Origin: Rhizomucor pusillus | Taxonomy: Eukaryota; Mucoromycota; Mucoromycetes; Mucorales; Lichtheimiaceae | Reading direction: 5' to 3' | Length of the DNA: 63,085 nt | Assembly: GCA_900175165.2 (NCBI GenBank) | Contig: FWWN02000182.1 | Location: 1-63,085 of the forward strand | Part shown: piece after piece, positions 35,437 through 46,305 of the stretch | Numbering within the stretch: position 1 is the first letter of the stretch | How the letters are laid out: every line of letters begins with the position of its first letter | Position numbers and translations under genes: made by a program | Notes under the pieces: generated by a model | Database searches by the model: none | Told to the model about the DNA's origin: nothing | What the model saw: only the letters and a program-made list of their open reading frames with translations

Positions 35437-37657
35437 TTACTTACGATAAAAGTTGGCTAGAACAGCAAGGATAAGAAGAAAAGTAAGCACGGCAGGGCCA
35501 TATTTGTCGGAGTACTCGCCAGTGTCACCGCGAAAGACACGTTCAGAGCGTTTGTGATAATTGTACAGTGCATAAATCATGACTCCCATCGATAAAGGTG
35601 TAAAAATGTAGGCGGAGAGTCGACCGACACTGTCAGAAAAGTTCAACAAGCCAATGGACAAACCTCCAAGCAGTAGTGTAAATCGCAGCCATGAAAGGAA
35701 CGTGCGCTCGTTGGCGAAAAATGTCTTTACAGGCGGCGCTTTGGTCATGATATTTGCGCGGCTGCGTCTTCTAGCCGAGGATGCCACGGCCGTAGGAATC
35801 GATTCTGACTGACGACGTCGGCGGAACAGCGACGAGAGACCAAATCGAGATGATGTTCGCTTTCCGTTCGCTTGTTGCTGATCAATCGATGCACGCTCCG
35901 TAGGGTGGATAAGTGGTGTGATTTCATCATTTTGCACTCCTATCTGTAAATGGTCGTGTTCGCTGTGACCCGAAGCTGAACTGCTGTGAGGTCCTTCCAA
36001 CGGGCGCGAGACACCAAACTGCTTAATTGGAGGCTTTCGAATATCAATATCCATCTGTGGAAGCCAGAAGGGGAGGACATTGATCCGATCCTCCAACAAG
36101 GTGGCACAGCCGTGAATGAATTTGGAGAATTTTGGTACTGACTCGACAAGATGCGAGTTGACGAGTTCTACAACCCACTGCGGTGGTTCCTGGCCAACAT
36201 GTGTCTGCAACTTGACTTCGAGAATAGCATAAGGGAACCGGCAGATATCTTCATCCGGTAACTGTCTGAAAGGGTAATCGATTCCAATATCCATGCGACG
36301 CCAGTTATCGCCCGAGCGTTTTCTTCCAAAGTTATCTTCTCGGATCAATGACAATTCAGTGTCCAAACTGATACGGACTCGTGCATCTCCAGGTAACTGG
36401 AACGCAGTGCGGTTGTAGAATGTACGCATCATTGGATGCAGACGCTTGGTTAACACTGTGTATTGAACTTCTTGAGCAAGCTGCTCCATGTCCTGTATCT
36501 CCTTTTCAGACATTTTTCCTTGCTCGCGCCACTTTGCGACGAGCTGGTCTGTGGTATATTCGCCGCGCAGAAATGCGTTGAGATATTTTTCCTTGATAGG
36601 GAATCGAGCCTTGACCGACTTCTCGCCAGTCCAGTCTTCGCGGTGGGTTTTCCGCTCCACAAAGATGGTATTTGAGTCCATGCCTCCGTACCATCGCATA
36701 CGGATAGCTTCGGCGCCTTCAGATTTTTCCAAACGACCCATATACAGTTCGAAGTCGTCGTTGTCATAGTAAATACTTGAAATTGCGGAGTCTTCAGGTT
36801 CAAACTCTTTGTTTGGGTTGAACACCAGTACGGGCAAATGCTTCAGGATGATCAACTTGAGTTCTGTGATATTGTCCGGATGCACCCTTTACGGAGTTGA
36901 GTTAAAAGTAGACGCAGCATTGCTTTGCTTATCTGCACTCACCAATATTTTGTGGTGTTACGAACAAATGCAGATTGCTTGCCTCCGGCTGCCGAGTCGC
37001 CTCTGCGCTCTTTACCTCGCGTTCGGACTCTATCGTAGAGTGAAGAGATGCGGACAATAAGTGCATCGTAATTTTCCTTGTAAAATGGTTTTGCATTCAA
37101 TCTGGCACTGAACATGGGCTTTAGCTTCCAGCCTGTAACTTTCTGTAATATGGATATGGGATTAATCCAAATTCAGACACAACACCGAAAAAAGCTTTCT
37201 TACATCATGCTTCTTGATGATCTTTAAGAATCCAGTGTAGTTCAAGCGAGTGAACTTTGCCAAGTCATGGACATCAGCAATGATGTGTCCGAGCTCCAGC
37301 TCTGATGCTGTAAACTCATCTTCTTCAGGGCTTTCTTTGTTGCAGAGCAGCTGCACCTCCCGTGCCTCAGTCTCGATTCGCTGATTTATCTCGCCAAGCT
37401 TGACATGCTCAAAGTTGTACACTTTATCAAGCTCCTTCTCCAAATATTCCACAAACTGCGACTCCTTCTCTTCGTTCCATTCTTCGTTCTTGTCGCGAGT
37501 GTTGCGTTTGAGATATGCCTTGAGGTCGTCGTACGCTGCAGTGAATGTTACAAGCTTGACCTCGCACCCCGCCACCATGTCCCAAATGCAACATACCAAG
37601 GTAATACTGCGTCCACTCTGGATAAAGCGACGTCCGAAGTGTGTGCCCAAACTTCAT
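35437..37657 (-). CDS. VTC4: Vacuolar transporter chaperone 4, polyphosphate polymerase
   Basis: Catalytic subunit of the VTC complex, which makes polyphosphate from ATP and moves it into the vacuole. Four exons (37597-37657, 37204-37535, 36943-37142, 35437-36886) total 2043 nt, 680 aa. The N-terminal SPX domain ([40 protein letters not shown]) senses inositol pyrophosphates. The central tunnel domain shows [19 protein letters not shown], the Arg pair in [29 protein letters not shown], the Glu/Lys in AILEVKLQT and [13 protein letters not shown]. Three hydrophobic segments in the DUF202 tail follow ([35 protein letters not shown]). The catalytic residues appear intact, which argues for Vtc4 rather than the accessory Vtc2/Vtc3. 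Confidence 0.92.
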
Positions 37658-38489
37658 GAGGGTACAATTTAGAAAGAAAAAAGCTGAGGAAGAGCCTGTC
37701 TTTAGAGACGGCGGCGCATGAATTTCAATGTTGGTGTTCCGGGCACGTGTGGTGTAGAAACCTCTGCTAATGGCCTGTTCTCGTTACACAGTAACGGGAT
37801 CCCAAAAGCACGGGCTGTGAGTACTGCCTACCACTACTAATACATTGATAGATTGGATCGATACAAAAAGCAAATCAAGCCGCAAAGGTAGAGCGATCTA
37901 GAGTCTCATGCATAGAGTAAACCCGTGTCATCCAACATGTTCCCTACCTGGTCTCCGTAAGAAAGGCTTACTTGGATAGTAAATAAAGGCTATCTGTGTT
38001 CCGTAATAAACGTCGTTCTTGAAATACGCTTTGATGCCTGAACCTTGATATAATCGGATCTTTTTAGTACACCTAAGAAAATATCGCAAACCATGCTTGC
38101 AGTCACTTTGAAAACCTTTCGGTAGCATGGCTGCTTTGAACCTTGCTTTGTCGTCATCGTTACTTATCCCACTTCAATTCCAGACTTCTCATCTGTCCTT
38201 GGTAGCTGTTGTCATCTTTCTACCAACACTCCCCGCCACTCCCCACGGATACCTGTCAGTGGCAAGCCACAGCATAGTGTTACTCGCCAAGCTTAGCACA
38301 TTCTTCGTTCTGTTATATATCGGTGGAACTAAGCAACGGCAATATAACGCCAACTCTTCCCCTGTAAGTTGCACGCATCAATTAAGTTTGTCGCATAGTA
38401 TGCATTTCATAGCCAAATTCAAATCAGTGCGAGACGAAACTAAACGCTTTACGATGTATTGCTACAGCGATGCAAGATGAAGATATGTA
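37658..38489. other. Intergenic region VTC4 / histidine kinase
   Basis: An 832-bp region with both neighbours on the minus strand. It would hold the VTC4 promoter. A plus frame at 38127-38480 is hydrophobic but without start context, introns or family resemblance. No gene is supported. Confidence 0.45.
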
Positions 38490-41400
38490 TTAATCATTGC
38501 GTTGTTGTTGTTGTTGTACCACTAAATGTTTTCGAATTACATCACTCAGGGTTGCAAAATTGACAGGTTTAGATATATACGTTGAGAAACCAGAGTCTGT
38601 GCACTTTTGTGCAACATCACTCATTACGTTTGCGGATAGCGCGACAATGGGAACAGGGCGTTCGCCTGCACCTAGATGCTTTGCTTCCCAGCCACGCACT
38701 TCTCGAGTTGCTTCAAAGCCATCTACGCAGCACAAGGTTAATATCATTGTTACATACATCGACTTGCTGAGCACTCCTTTTACCTTTCACGGGCATGAAC
38801 AGATCACAAAGTATTAGAGAGTAATAGTTTGGTGGATGACTGAGGAATTCCTTGACGAATTCTTCACCGTCACCGGCCACTTCCACTTCAAGACCGACCC
38901 GTGTCAAGTATCGTGTAAGTACCTTTTGGTTCACCAAGTTATCTTCACAAACAGACAGCGGTAAGTAAGAACCTCCTGTTTGCATAATTTCTAACAAGCG
39001 ACCACTAATCTTTTTCTTTTACCTTCGACAAGCAGTACACGGAACCCTTTACCGCCCACATCGGCCTCCATTTTTCTAAAGACTTCTCTCTGTGTAGCTG
39101 CGCGTCGACGAGACGAGTCCGGTGCGAGTGACATTGGATTGGGACTCTCTGCGCCGTTACTACTTTCGTTTGCAGAGCCGCTATCGTGTCGCAATCCAAA
39201 GTACCAGTTAAGTTTACTTCGCTTCAGAGGCTTGAAAACAAAACCACAGTGTCTTGGAATGACGGCCTGTTCGTAGGGTTTTGCACTTTCCATAATAAGC
39301 GAACGCTGCATCGGTGTCGTGACCACGAGTACATTTGCATCCTGATGCTGCACAGAACCGCAGATAACTCGAGTGAGACTCAGAATTTGATGCTCAGATG
39401 CCAGGTTGATCACAATGTAGTCAAAAGGTGCAGCTTTCGGGTTCGCCAGGATTTCCGTCGCATCGATGTGCTCTGTTGTCATCTGCACTTGGTAGTCAGA
39501 GACTGAAGATATGCTCGATAATATAGATCGAAGGTGCTTCATCAATGTCTCTCCAGCATGCTGCCATTGAGATACAGCGAGTACTCGAAGAGGCTCGCCT
39601 CTGCTAGGCGTGCGGGGAGGCAGTATGACACCTGTGTGAGGAGTGGCCACTTCAGGCAAGGAAATGCTCGGCGGTTTCAGACTTAGACTGTTTGGAGTTG
39701 GCATTTCGTTCGCCTTTGCAGTATTGTTATCATCAACATCATTTAGCTGCCGCTCTTGTTGATTTTTCACCTCTTCGTTGCTATTGGTTTCCAGCTGCAG
39801 CTTTTTACCACGCACTGGAGGCGGCATGAGACGCATGGATGCAGCCTTATTCATCAGAGCGTCTTGCAAAAGTTCCATGTTGTACGGTACATCGGTTGCC
39901 TGAGAATGCTTTTTGGAATGAGCCAACGGCGAAGGAACGAACAGTGAAGATCTCGAGGATTGACTATTTGGTGTAGCCGTCGATGAGTTGTCTGTTTGTA
40001 CAGAACACAAAGATGTTCGAAAGAAGGGATTGTTGGTTTCATTCTGAGGCGTTTGCGGTTTGGCTCGTGTCTCTGGCTCAGGTAATCCGAACTTTGCTGT
40101 AAAGTAGAACGTCGAACCTTCGCCTTTACGACTTCTGCATTTCATTTCTCCTCCATGCAATTCGATCAATTGCCGACTGATAACCAAGCCAAGGCCGCTT
40201 CCACCATGCTTTCTCGTACTCTGCATAGTTTACATGTAAGAAGTATGAAGCAAAGTTGTGAGCACTTTTAGAACTTACTGAGCTATCAACTTGTGAGAAC
40301 GGCTTGAACATGACTGCTTCTCCTTCCGAATCGAATCCAGTGCCGGTATCGACAACTTCGAAGAGCAGTTGCAACTCTTTAGCTTCCACATCAATCTCCT
40401 TCATTCTGCATTGTGTGAAAACCTCGCCCTCCGTGGTAAATTTGATTGCATTCTATAGGACACAATGTAAGAGCAAGTTCAAGCTTTGATGTATTATTTA
40501 TACTTGCTCCAATCAAGTTAAGAAGAACTTGTCGAAGGCGGACGCGGTCGCCGATCACGATATCCGGGACATCATCGTCAATCCAATAACTGAGTTCAAG
40601 ACCCTTTTGGACAGCAAGTGTAGACAGCAGCTCGTTCGCGTCTTCAATCATGGTCAAGAGACTAAATGGCTCAAACTCGAGCTTCATCATTCCAGCTTCT
40701 ACTTTGCTCAAATCCAAGATATCGTTTATCACCACGAGCAATGATTCAGCCGATTGCTGTATGGTATGGACATAGTCCAATTGTTCTGCAGTCAAGTCCG
40801 TGTCCAACAAAAAGTTCAGCATACCAGTGATACCGATCAACGGTGTACGAATTTCTAATTAACTCAAAAGTAAGACCTTTAACTGCCATGTTTTACGCAT
40901 TCTATCAACGTACCGTGGGACATATTGGATAAAAAACGAGTTTTGCTTTCTGTTGACTTTTGCGCAGCGTCGTGAGCCTCTTTGAGTTTATGTTCGAGCA
41001 GCTTGTGATCGTTAATATCCGTGCTTGAAAAAACAATTTGTTACTAATGTTCACACTGCTAAGCTGTTAATGTTTACAACTCTTACCAGGTACCGAACCA
41101 TCGAACATCTCCAGTATCTAGCTCGTCCACAGATATGCATTTGACCAGGAACCATCGGTATTCTTCTTCGGCGCTGAGCAGACGTATCTCGCTGTGCCAG
41201 ATAATTCCTGCTGTTTGATGAGGTACAAGGTCTGGTAACTGCAGTTTGTGGCGATCATCTGGATGCACTTGGGACATGAAGCCAAATCCTTTGCTCCTTT
41301 CAAAGTCCAATCCAGAATAGCTTTCCCATTTTTCGTTCGCATAAGTTACTCCCGTACCAGGCGTAAACGTAAACACGATTTGCGGTATAGCTTCAGCCAA

Positions 41401-44154
41401 CAGTCGATATTTACGTTCGCTGCTTTCGATCTCGAGTTGTCTCAAACTGCTCTCTTTTGCGATCCGTTGGTCGTGCACGTCCGTACTTGTGTCGGTTAAA
41501 AGAAGAAGAAATTCTCAAACGTCAGTAACTCCAAGCGCTACACGTCGCACAGGAAATGTGCTCTTACCATGTGCCTAAATGACCTAGTTAGTATTATGAT
41601 TGGATGTAACAGTAGTAATTCATGTTAGCTTACCAAACCAATGGATAATGCGTCCTTTAACATCTCGCAGTGGTACTATACGCCACAGGAAGAAACGATA
41701 AGCGCCATCGAATCTTCGCAGGCGATATTCACCAGCAAATCCGTTTCCCTCTTCAAACGCATTTTCCCAAGCTTTTTTGCAGACTGTTTGGTCGTCTGGG
41801 TGCATGTGGGATAACCATCCGGGGCCCAGATGTTCTTCCAACGATCGACCAGTGTATTGAAGTATTCGATTATTTACCCATGTTACTTGTCCAGTCACAG
41901 TAGAGCAAGTACTTGTGTGTGTGAGAGAGAGAAGGATTAATAGATGGGCACAACTGAGAGTGAAATTGGTGACTTACAAGACATGAATAGGAATTCCATC
42001 GATTACAAGTCGAAGAAGACTTGACTTGGGGGCTACAAACATCCGATCCACTCCATTCTTTTTGAGACGGCCAGAGACACGGATTCGATCATCCAGAGAA
42101 CGAGCACGTCGACCGCGATGCCGATGGCGAGCATTTGTTTTACGCCCTGGTCGTTTGCTCTTACTATGGTTCTTGCCGGCAAACAAAGACATTGCTTCTC
42201 GAGGATTCGATGCGAACTCGCGGAATGCTTCCGGAGGTATTGACGGCGAGATGCTCATCCCGGTTGTGGGCGAGATTGCCTCCCAGCCTTCAAATATAGC
42301 TCTTATGGAGGGCGAAAGCACAGATCTTGATGTCATTGACGAGTTGCGCGAGTGGTGGTGGATAGGTCTGAGTGGTTGGTGACTATCCACAATGGCAGGA
42401 TATAATGTCTTGCTGGCTAAGGTGGCGGGAGCTGAGAGGGCGGATTCATGCGACGATACGCTTGAGCATGATTCAGGATCTAACAGATCATACTCATGCG
42501 CTTGCCCGTGGGTGTCGGCGTCGATGATGCCGTCTGCAATGGTATCAATAGAGCTGCGCGTAAAGCTTTTCATTCCAGTTAAAAATGCTGGACGAACCGG
42601 CTTGCTTTGGTTATTTTGATCGTTGTTAGCAGCATTATTTTCGCCGTTATTTGCGCTTGCTGAGGCATTCGGTGTTGACATTGCTGAATCTGAGACATCA
42701 CTGACGGCTGGGTCGATATCGCCGGAGGATGCAGTTTGGCGAAGAGGTTGCCAGACAGAAGAGCGTCGTCGAGAGTTACTTCGTCGTTGTTGCCAAAGTC
42801 GCGCATGTACTGAAGCGTTTGAGAAGCTGGATGCGATAAATGGTGTGAGGGAATTCAGTCCTGTAACGAGGGAAGATGGATATGGTACAATAGGTGAAAG
42901 AAATGAAAGGATAGCGATTGGAGTCGATTTTTTCTTTTCAGATGACGCGTAAAAGCGGTCGGATGGGTCGGAAACTTGTACGAGAGGAATATGTATAACA
43001 GAATGCATGTTAGATGCTGGAATTGGAAAGGGTATCGAAGAAGCATCGTATGATTCAGGGGAGGCTGGATTAAATGCGTCATCGTCGATTCCAGGGGCTG
43101 ATGTGAAGAAAGGGTTGTAGTCAGGGTCCATCATTGCTGGTGAAGGCGCCGGAGATTGAGACCAAGGCGATGGTTGTTGTTGCTCGTACTCATCGTAGTC
43201 GTTCATTATGGCTGACTCGAGTTCCGCGTCGTGACTACGTTGCAGATCGACGGCTTCGTCTTCGACTCTTGGTGAATCAGCGAGAATTTCCGAACGATTA
43301 AATAAACTATCGCCATTGCCTTCCTCTAATGCATGCAGGCACGGTGTTGACACTGTGGCTCCCGATCTCCTCGCCTTCTCCGTCTTTTCTAACAAGGCTC
43401 GTCTAAACATTTCTCGTCCGTCATCCAATGAAAAAGTAAACTGGTGATCTTTCAACCAGTTTCTTGCCATGATCTCTTTCCGAGATCGTTGGCGATATTC
43501 TCTAGATAGAACAACGATTGAATTTCGGCGAATGACGCGGTGCACGCTCGGATTATTGATAAGTGGTTCTTTTTCGTATTCCAGAATTTGTAGACGCTCG
43601 AAGCAGCGATGACGGCGCTCTTGCCGGATTTTGTGGTGTCGTGTAAAATAGCTGTGTTCTTCTTCACTTGCATCTTGCTCCTGCGTTGCTGTGTTTTTTG
43701 ACCAAGCTGCTTTTAGGCCCCACGGCCCTGACCATGGATCGTTGGGATCCTGTGGAACGCTCAACGACACACGAGTTGCATGAAACGCTGAGTCTGTAAA
43801 AATATCTACAAGCGTCGACCACCATGCGTCGAGGTCAATTTCTGAAACCAGACGCAAAGAAGTGCGATATAGATTGGGAGGTGCGAACGTCAGTGTGCCG
43901 ATCTGGGAATGCGGTTGCAAAGACGAAATCGACGACGACGATGCTGAACTTCTGCGCTCATCGTTTTGTTTTTGGAGTTGTTTTTGCTGTAATTGTCGTT
44001 GGCCGGAGAACAACTGAGCGTGGTATTGACTTGTTGCAGGTGTGCACGATGCTTTCATGCTGTGTCCCGAAGATCCCGTCGTACTGCCTCCCGAATTAGC
44101 GGTTGTGCTAGAATCAAAGTCAAGGGTAGGCACTGAAGACGACGTTTCCGACAT
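38490..44154 (-). CDS. Hybrid histidine kinase with GAF-like, two PAS, HisKA, HATPase and REC domains
   Basis: Ten exons (41978-44154, 41634-41911, 41568-41574, 41087-41485, 41023-40914, 40508-40854, 40279-40452, 39023-40220, 38784-38942, 38490-38722) total 5082 nt, 1693 aa. The N-terminal 700 residues are Ser-rich around a GAF-like region (LYRTSLRLVSEIDLDAWWST; VPYPSSLVTGLNSLTPFIAS). Two PAS/PAC units follow (WVNNRILQYTGRSLEEHLG; YANEKWESYSGLDFERSKGF), each closing WFGTCTD. The H-box SHEIRTPLIGI has His990, the N-box reads NLIGNAIKF, G1 is DTGTGF (Asp1141), the F-box FKPFSQVD and G2 GGSGLGL. The receiver has phospho-Asp1610 (LCDLFMPVKDGFE) and Lys1668 (SKPVN). All catalytic residues are present. 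No transmembrane segment is seen, so it is probably a cytosolic sensor feeding a multistep phosphorelay. It has a 7-nt micro-exon and one GC-AG intron. Confidence 0.93.
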
Positions 44155-45549
44155 TATAACTTCGGAAATCGCAAGAGATCATGTGCTCCAATCGAAAAGT
44201 TGACCAAGGCGACTGCTATCTCTAGTGTTACGACGCAGCAGAGGATTCTGGATGCTCGGTATCTCCTTACTAATTTCCTTGGCTCGCGCGCGCGCGGGTG
44301 AGTGAAAAGACGTTAGAAACAAGGGACAAGGAGTGACATGACGTAGAAACTGTGTTGGTTTCCGTCGCCATGTCTCTATTTGGAATTTATGATGTCATGG
44401 TCGATGATTACCATGGCTCGATTTCTCGATCCGTTCATTGGTTACCACGACGGGCAATGTCGACCCCGGCCTGGCCTGGCACGGGAACCTCGGGCGGGAC
44501 TGATGAAGCAAATGGATCCTCAGTACAATGCAACAACGCTTAAATTGTTAGAATCTGCAGCTTATCTTACAATGTGCGAAACGAGATTGTGAAAAAATGT
44601 AGAAACCTTACTTTATGTGATGTGAATATGTACAATGACCGAAAAACTGGGCAAAGTTCTGTAACACAAGCACAGAAAATAAAAACTTGTTATACGATCG
44701 CCACAAATTCGCATCTCGATGAATGCGAAATATCTATACCCGTCGAAGATACGAGCAGAACATTACATCCATTCTTGATTATTCCTGTTGTAACAAAGGA
44801 CATTACTCGTAATAAGCAGTACATTCCACCCCCAAGGGATCTGGCCCAAACAAAGACACGGAGTCCGGCTACTTTTCTAGAACAGTGCAGCTTGATGGCA
44901 TGTTCGTACTACGGCCCTGCACATTAAATCGACAATTACGCTATCGCTCGGTCGCAATCATGCTGGACAAAGTGACATCAATCGCTTCGGAACTTATCTA
45001 TATTCTTTTTCTTCTACTATGTATGATGAATTCTATTTTAATCACACTGTGGGCGATTTTCCTGCATATTGCTCCAAGATATACCGGAGGGAACATCCTT
45101 TTTTGATCGGTCAGACCTGCAGCTTATATGAAATCAACGTGTGCTGCACAAACCGTTGGCAGAATTTCGTCACCTGGGAGATTCTATACTTTTATGGATC
45201 TGCATACTGATTGTCAAAGATGGTGTTCAATTTATAAGTACATTCCAGCACAAGGCTTTAAGGCCCTTGACCCAAACAAAGCTGTCCAGAATACTGCTGC
45301 CGTATCATGTTCACTGCAGTTATTTCATTCGCAGTATTTGCATAGAACGAAGCACCACACGTTGTCCTCAAAGCATAAATTAGTTGTGCATCATTCATCT
45401 TTTTGCAATAAATAAAGACTACACGTACTACTGGACAAGAGCGAGGGCATGCGCAGCACTGCAATGCAAGGAAAAATTGAATCGGGACGATGCGTTCACT
45501 CAAAAATTCGTATCACCCCTCTCCTCTTTCCTGTTACTTTGCAGCAATC
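44155..45549. other. Intergenic region upstream of histidine kinase
   Basis: A 1.4-kb region with a (GC)n run at 44285-44296 close to the kinase start. Several short plus frames (44574-44927, 45128-45415) show no family. I see no gene. Confidence 0.45.
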
Positions 45550-45861
45550 ATGATCCGGTTAACACCTTCAACAGGTGCATTCACTACCAATCTTCTTGAA
45601 AAGGTGGACCTCTTGATGAAGGAGTACGCAAAGGAGCGTGAAAAGCAAGCAGCGAAGCAATCCACCGAAACTGATCAGGAACAAGAGAGATTCCTGAATC
45701 GCGCAGCTATGCATGAAGAGAGCGACAAGAAGCCAAAAAGGAAAACGAGAGCAGAATCTATGCGTCTTACGTCCAAACGACGACGTCCCAACACAGCCGA
45801 AGCGCGCTCCCACGCAACTCGGCAACGTCTCGGTATCGACAGGGAGCAGTCAAAATCTTAA
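45550..45861 (+). CDS. Small basic ORF of unknown function
   Basis: An open frame of 103 aa starts MIRLTPSTGAFTTNLLEKVD and continues with a charged helix (LLMKEYAKEREKQAAKQST) and a Lys/Arg-rich C-terminus (KKPKRKTRAESMRLTSKRRR) that could be a nuclear-localisation signal. A CTTTGCAG acceptor-like site lies just before the ATG, so this may be the last exon of a longer gene or one with an intron in its leader. The amino-acid composition is protein-like, but no family is recognised. Confidence 0.4.
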   Translation: MIRLTPSTGAFTTNLLEKVDLLMKEYAKEREKQAAKQSTETDQEQERFLNRAAMHEESDKKPKRKTRAESMRLTSKRRRPNTAEARSHATRQRLGIDREQSKS

Positions 45862-46305
45862 AGCATACTTCACGACTCCTCGCCTACATACGCATACGTT
45901 CGTACAACAAAATCATGTATCTCGTTCTACTAAACATACCCCCACCACAATAACAACGCACGCCGTCAGCTACATACTCGTTGCTGCTGTTTACCAACCT
46001 TAGCTTTAATAAATCTCTGTCGAGGATTTAAACAACTGTCGACTTAAATGACACATCACTGATTGCTTGAGATTACATCGTTGCCCTCCCCCAGCAACCC
46101 CTCGTCTCCTCCTTCTCCTCGGACTAGGTAAATTAAGAGAAACAAAAGTGAGCAAAGTTTCAATTACAACGGAGGAAGGCCAAGACGCGGGATTAAAACG
46201 GGTTGTCTTAATCATGCAACGCAAAGGTACAGAAGGGATGATTGCAACCGCCTGCTGCTACTGAACCCGCCTTTTTCCCCTTTCTGCGAGCGGTTGTAAC
46301 TTTCG
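45862..46305. other. Intergenic region upstream of Kelch gene
   Basis: A 444-bp region with no motif recognised. It should contain the Kelch gene promoter. Confidence 0.5.

Noticed and set aside
44285..44296. (GC)n tract as a functional Z-DNA element
   Set aside because: Too short to claim a role; recorded only as sequence composition.
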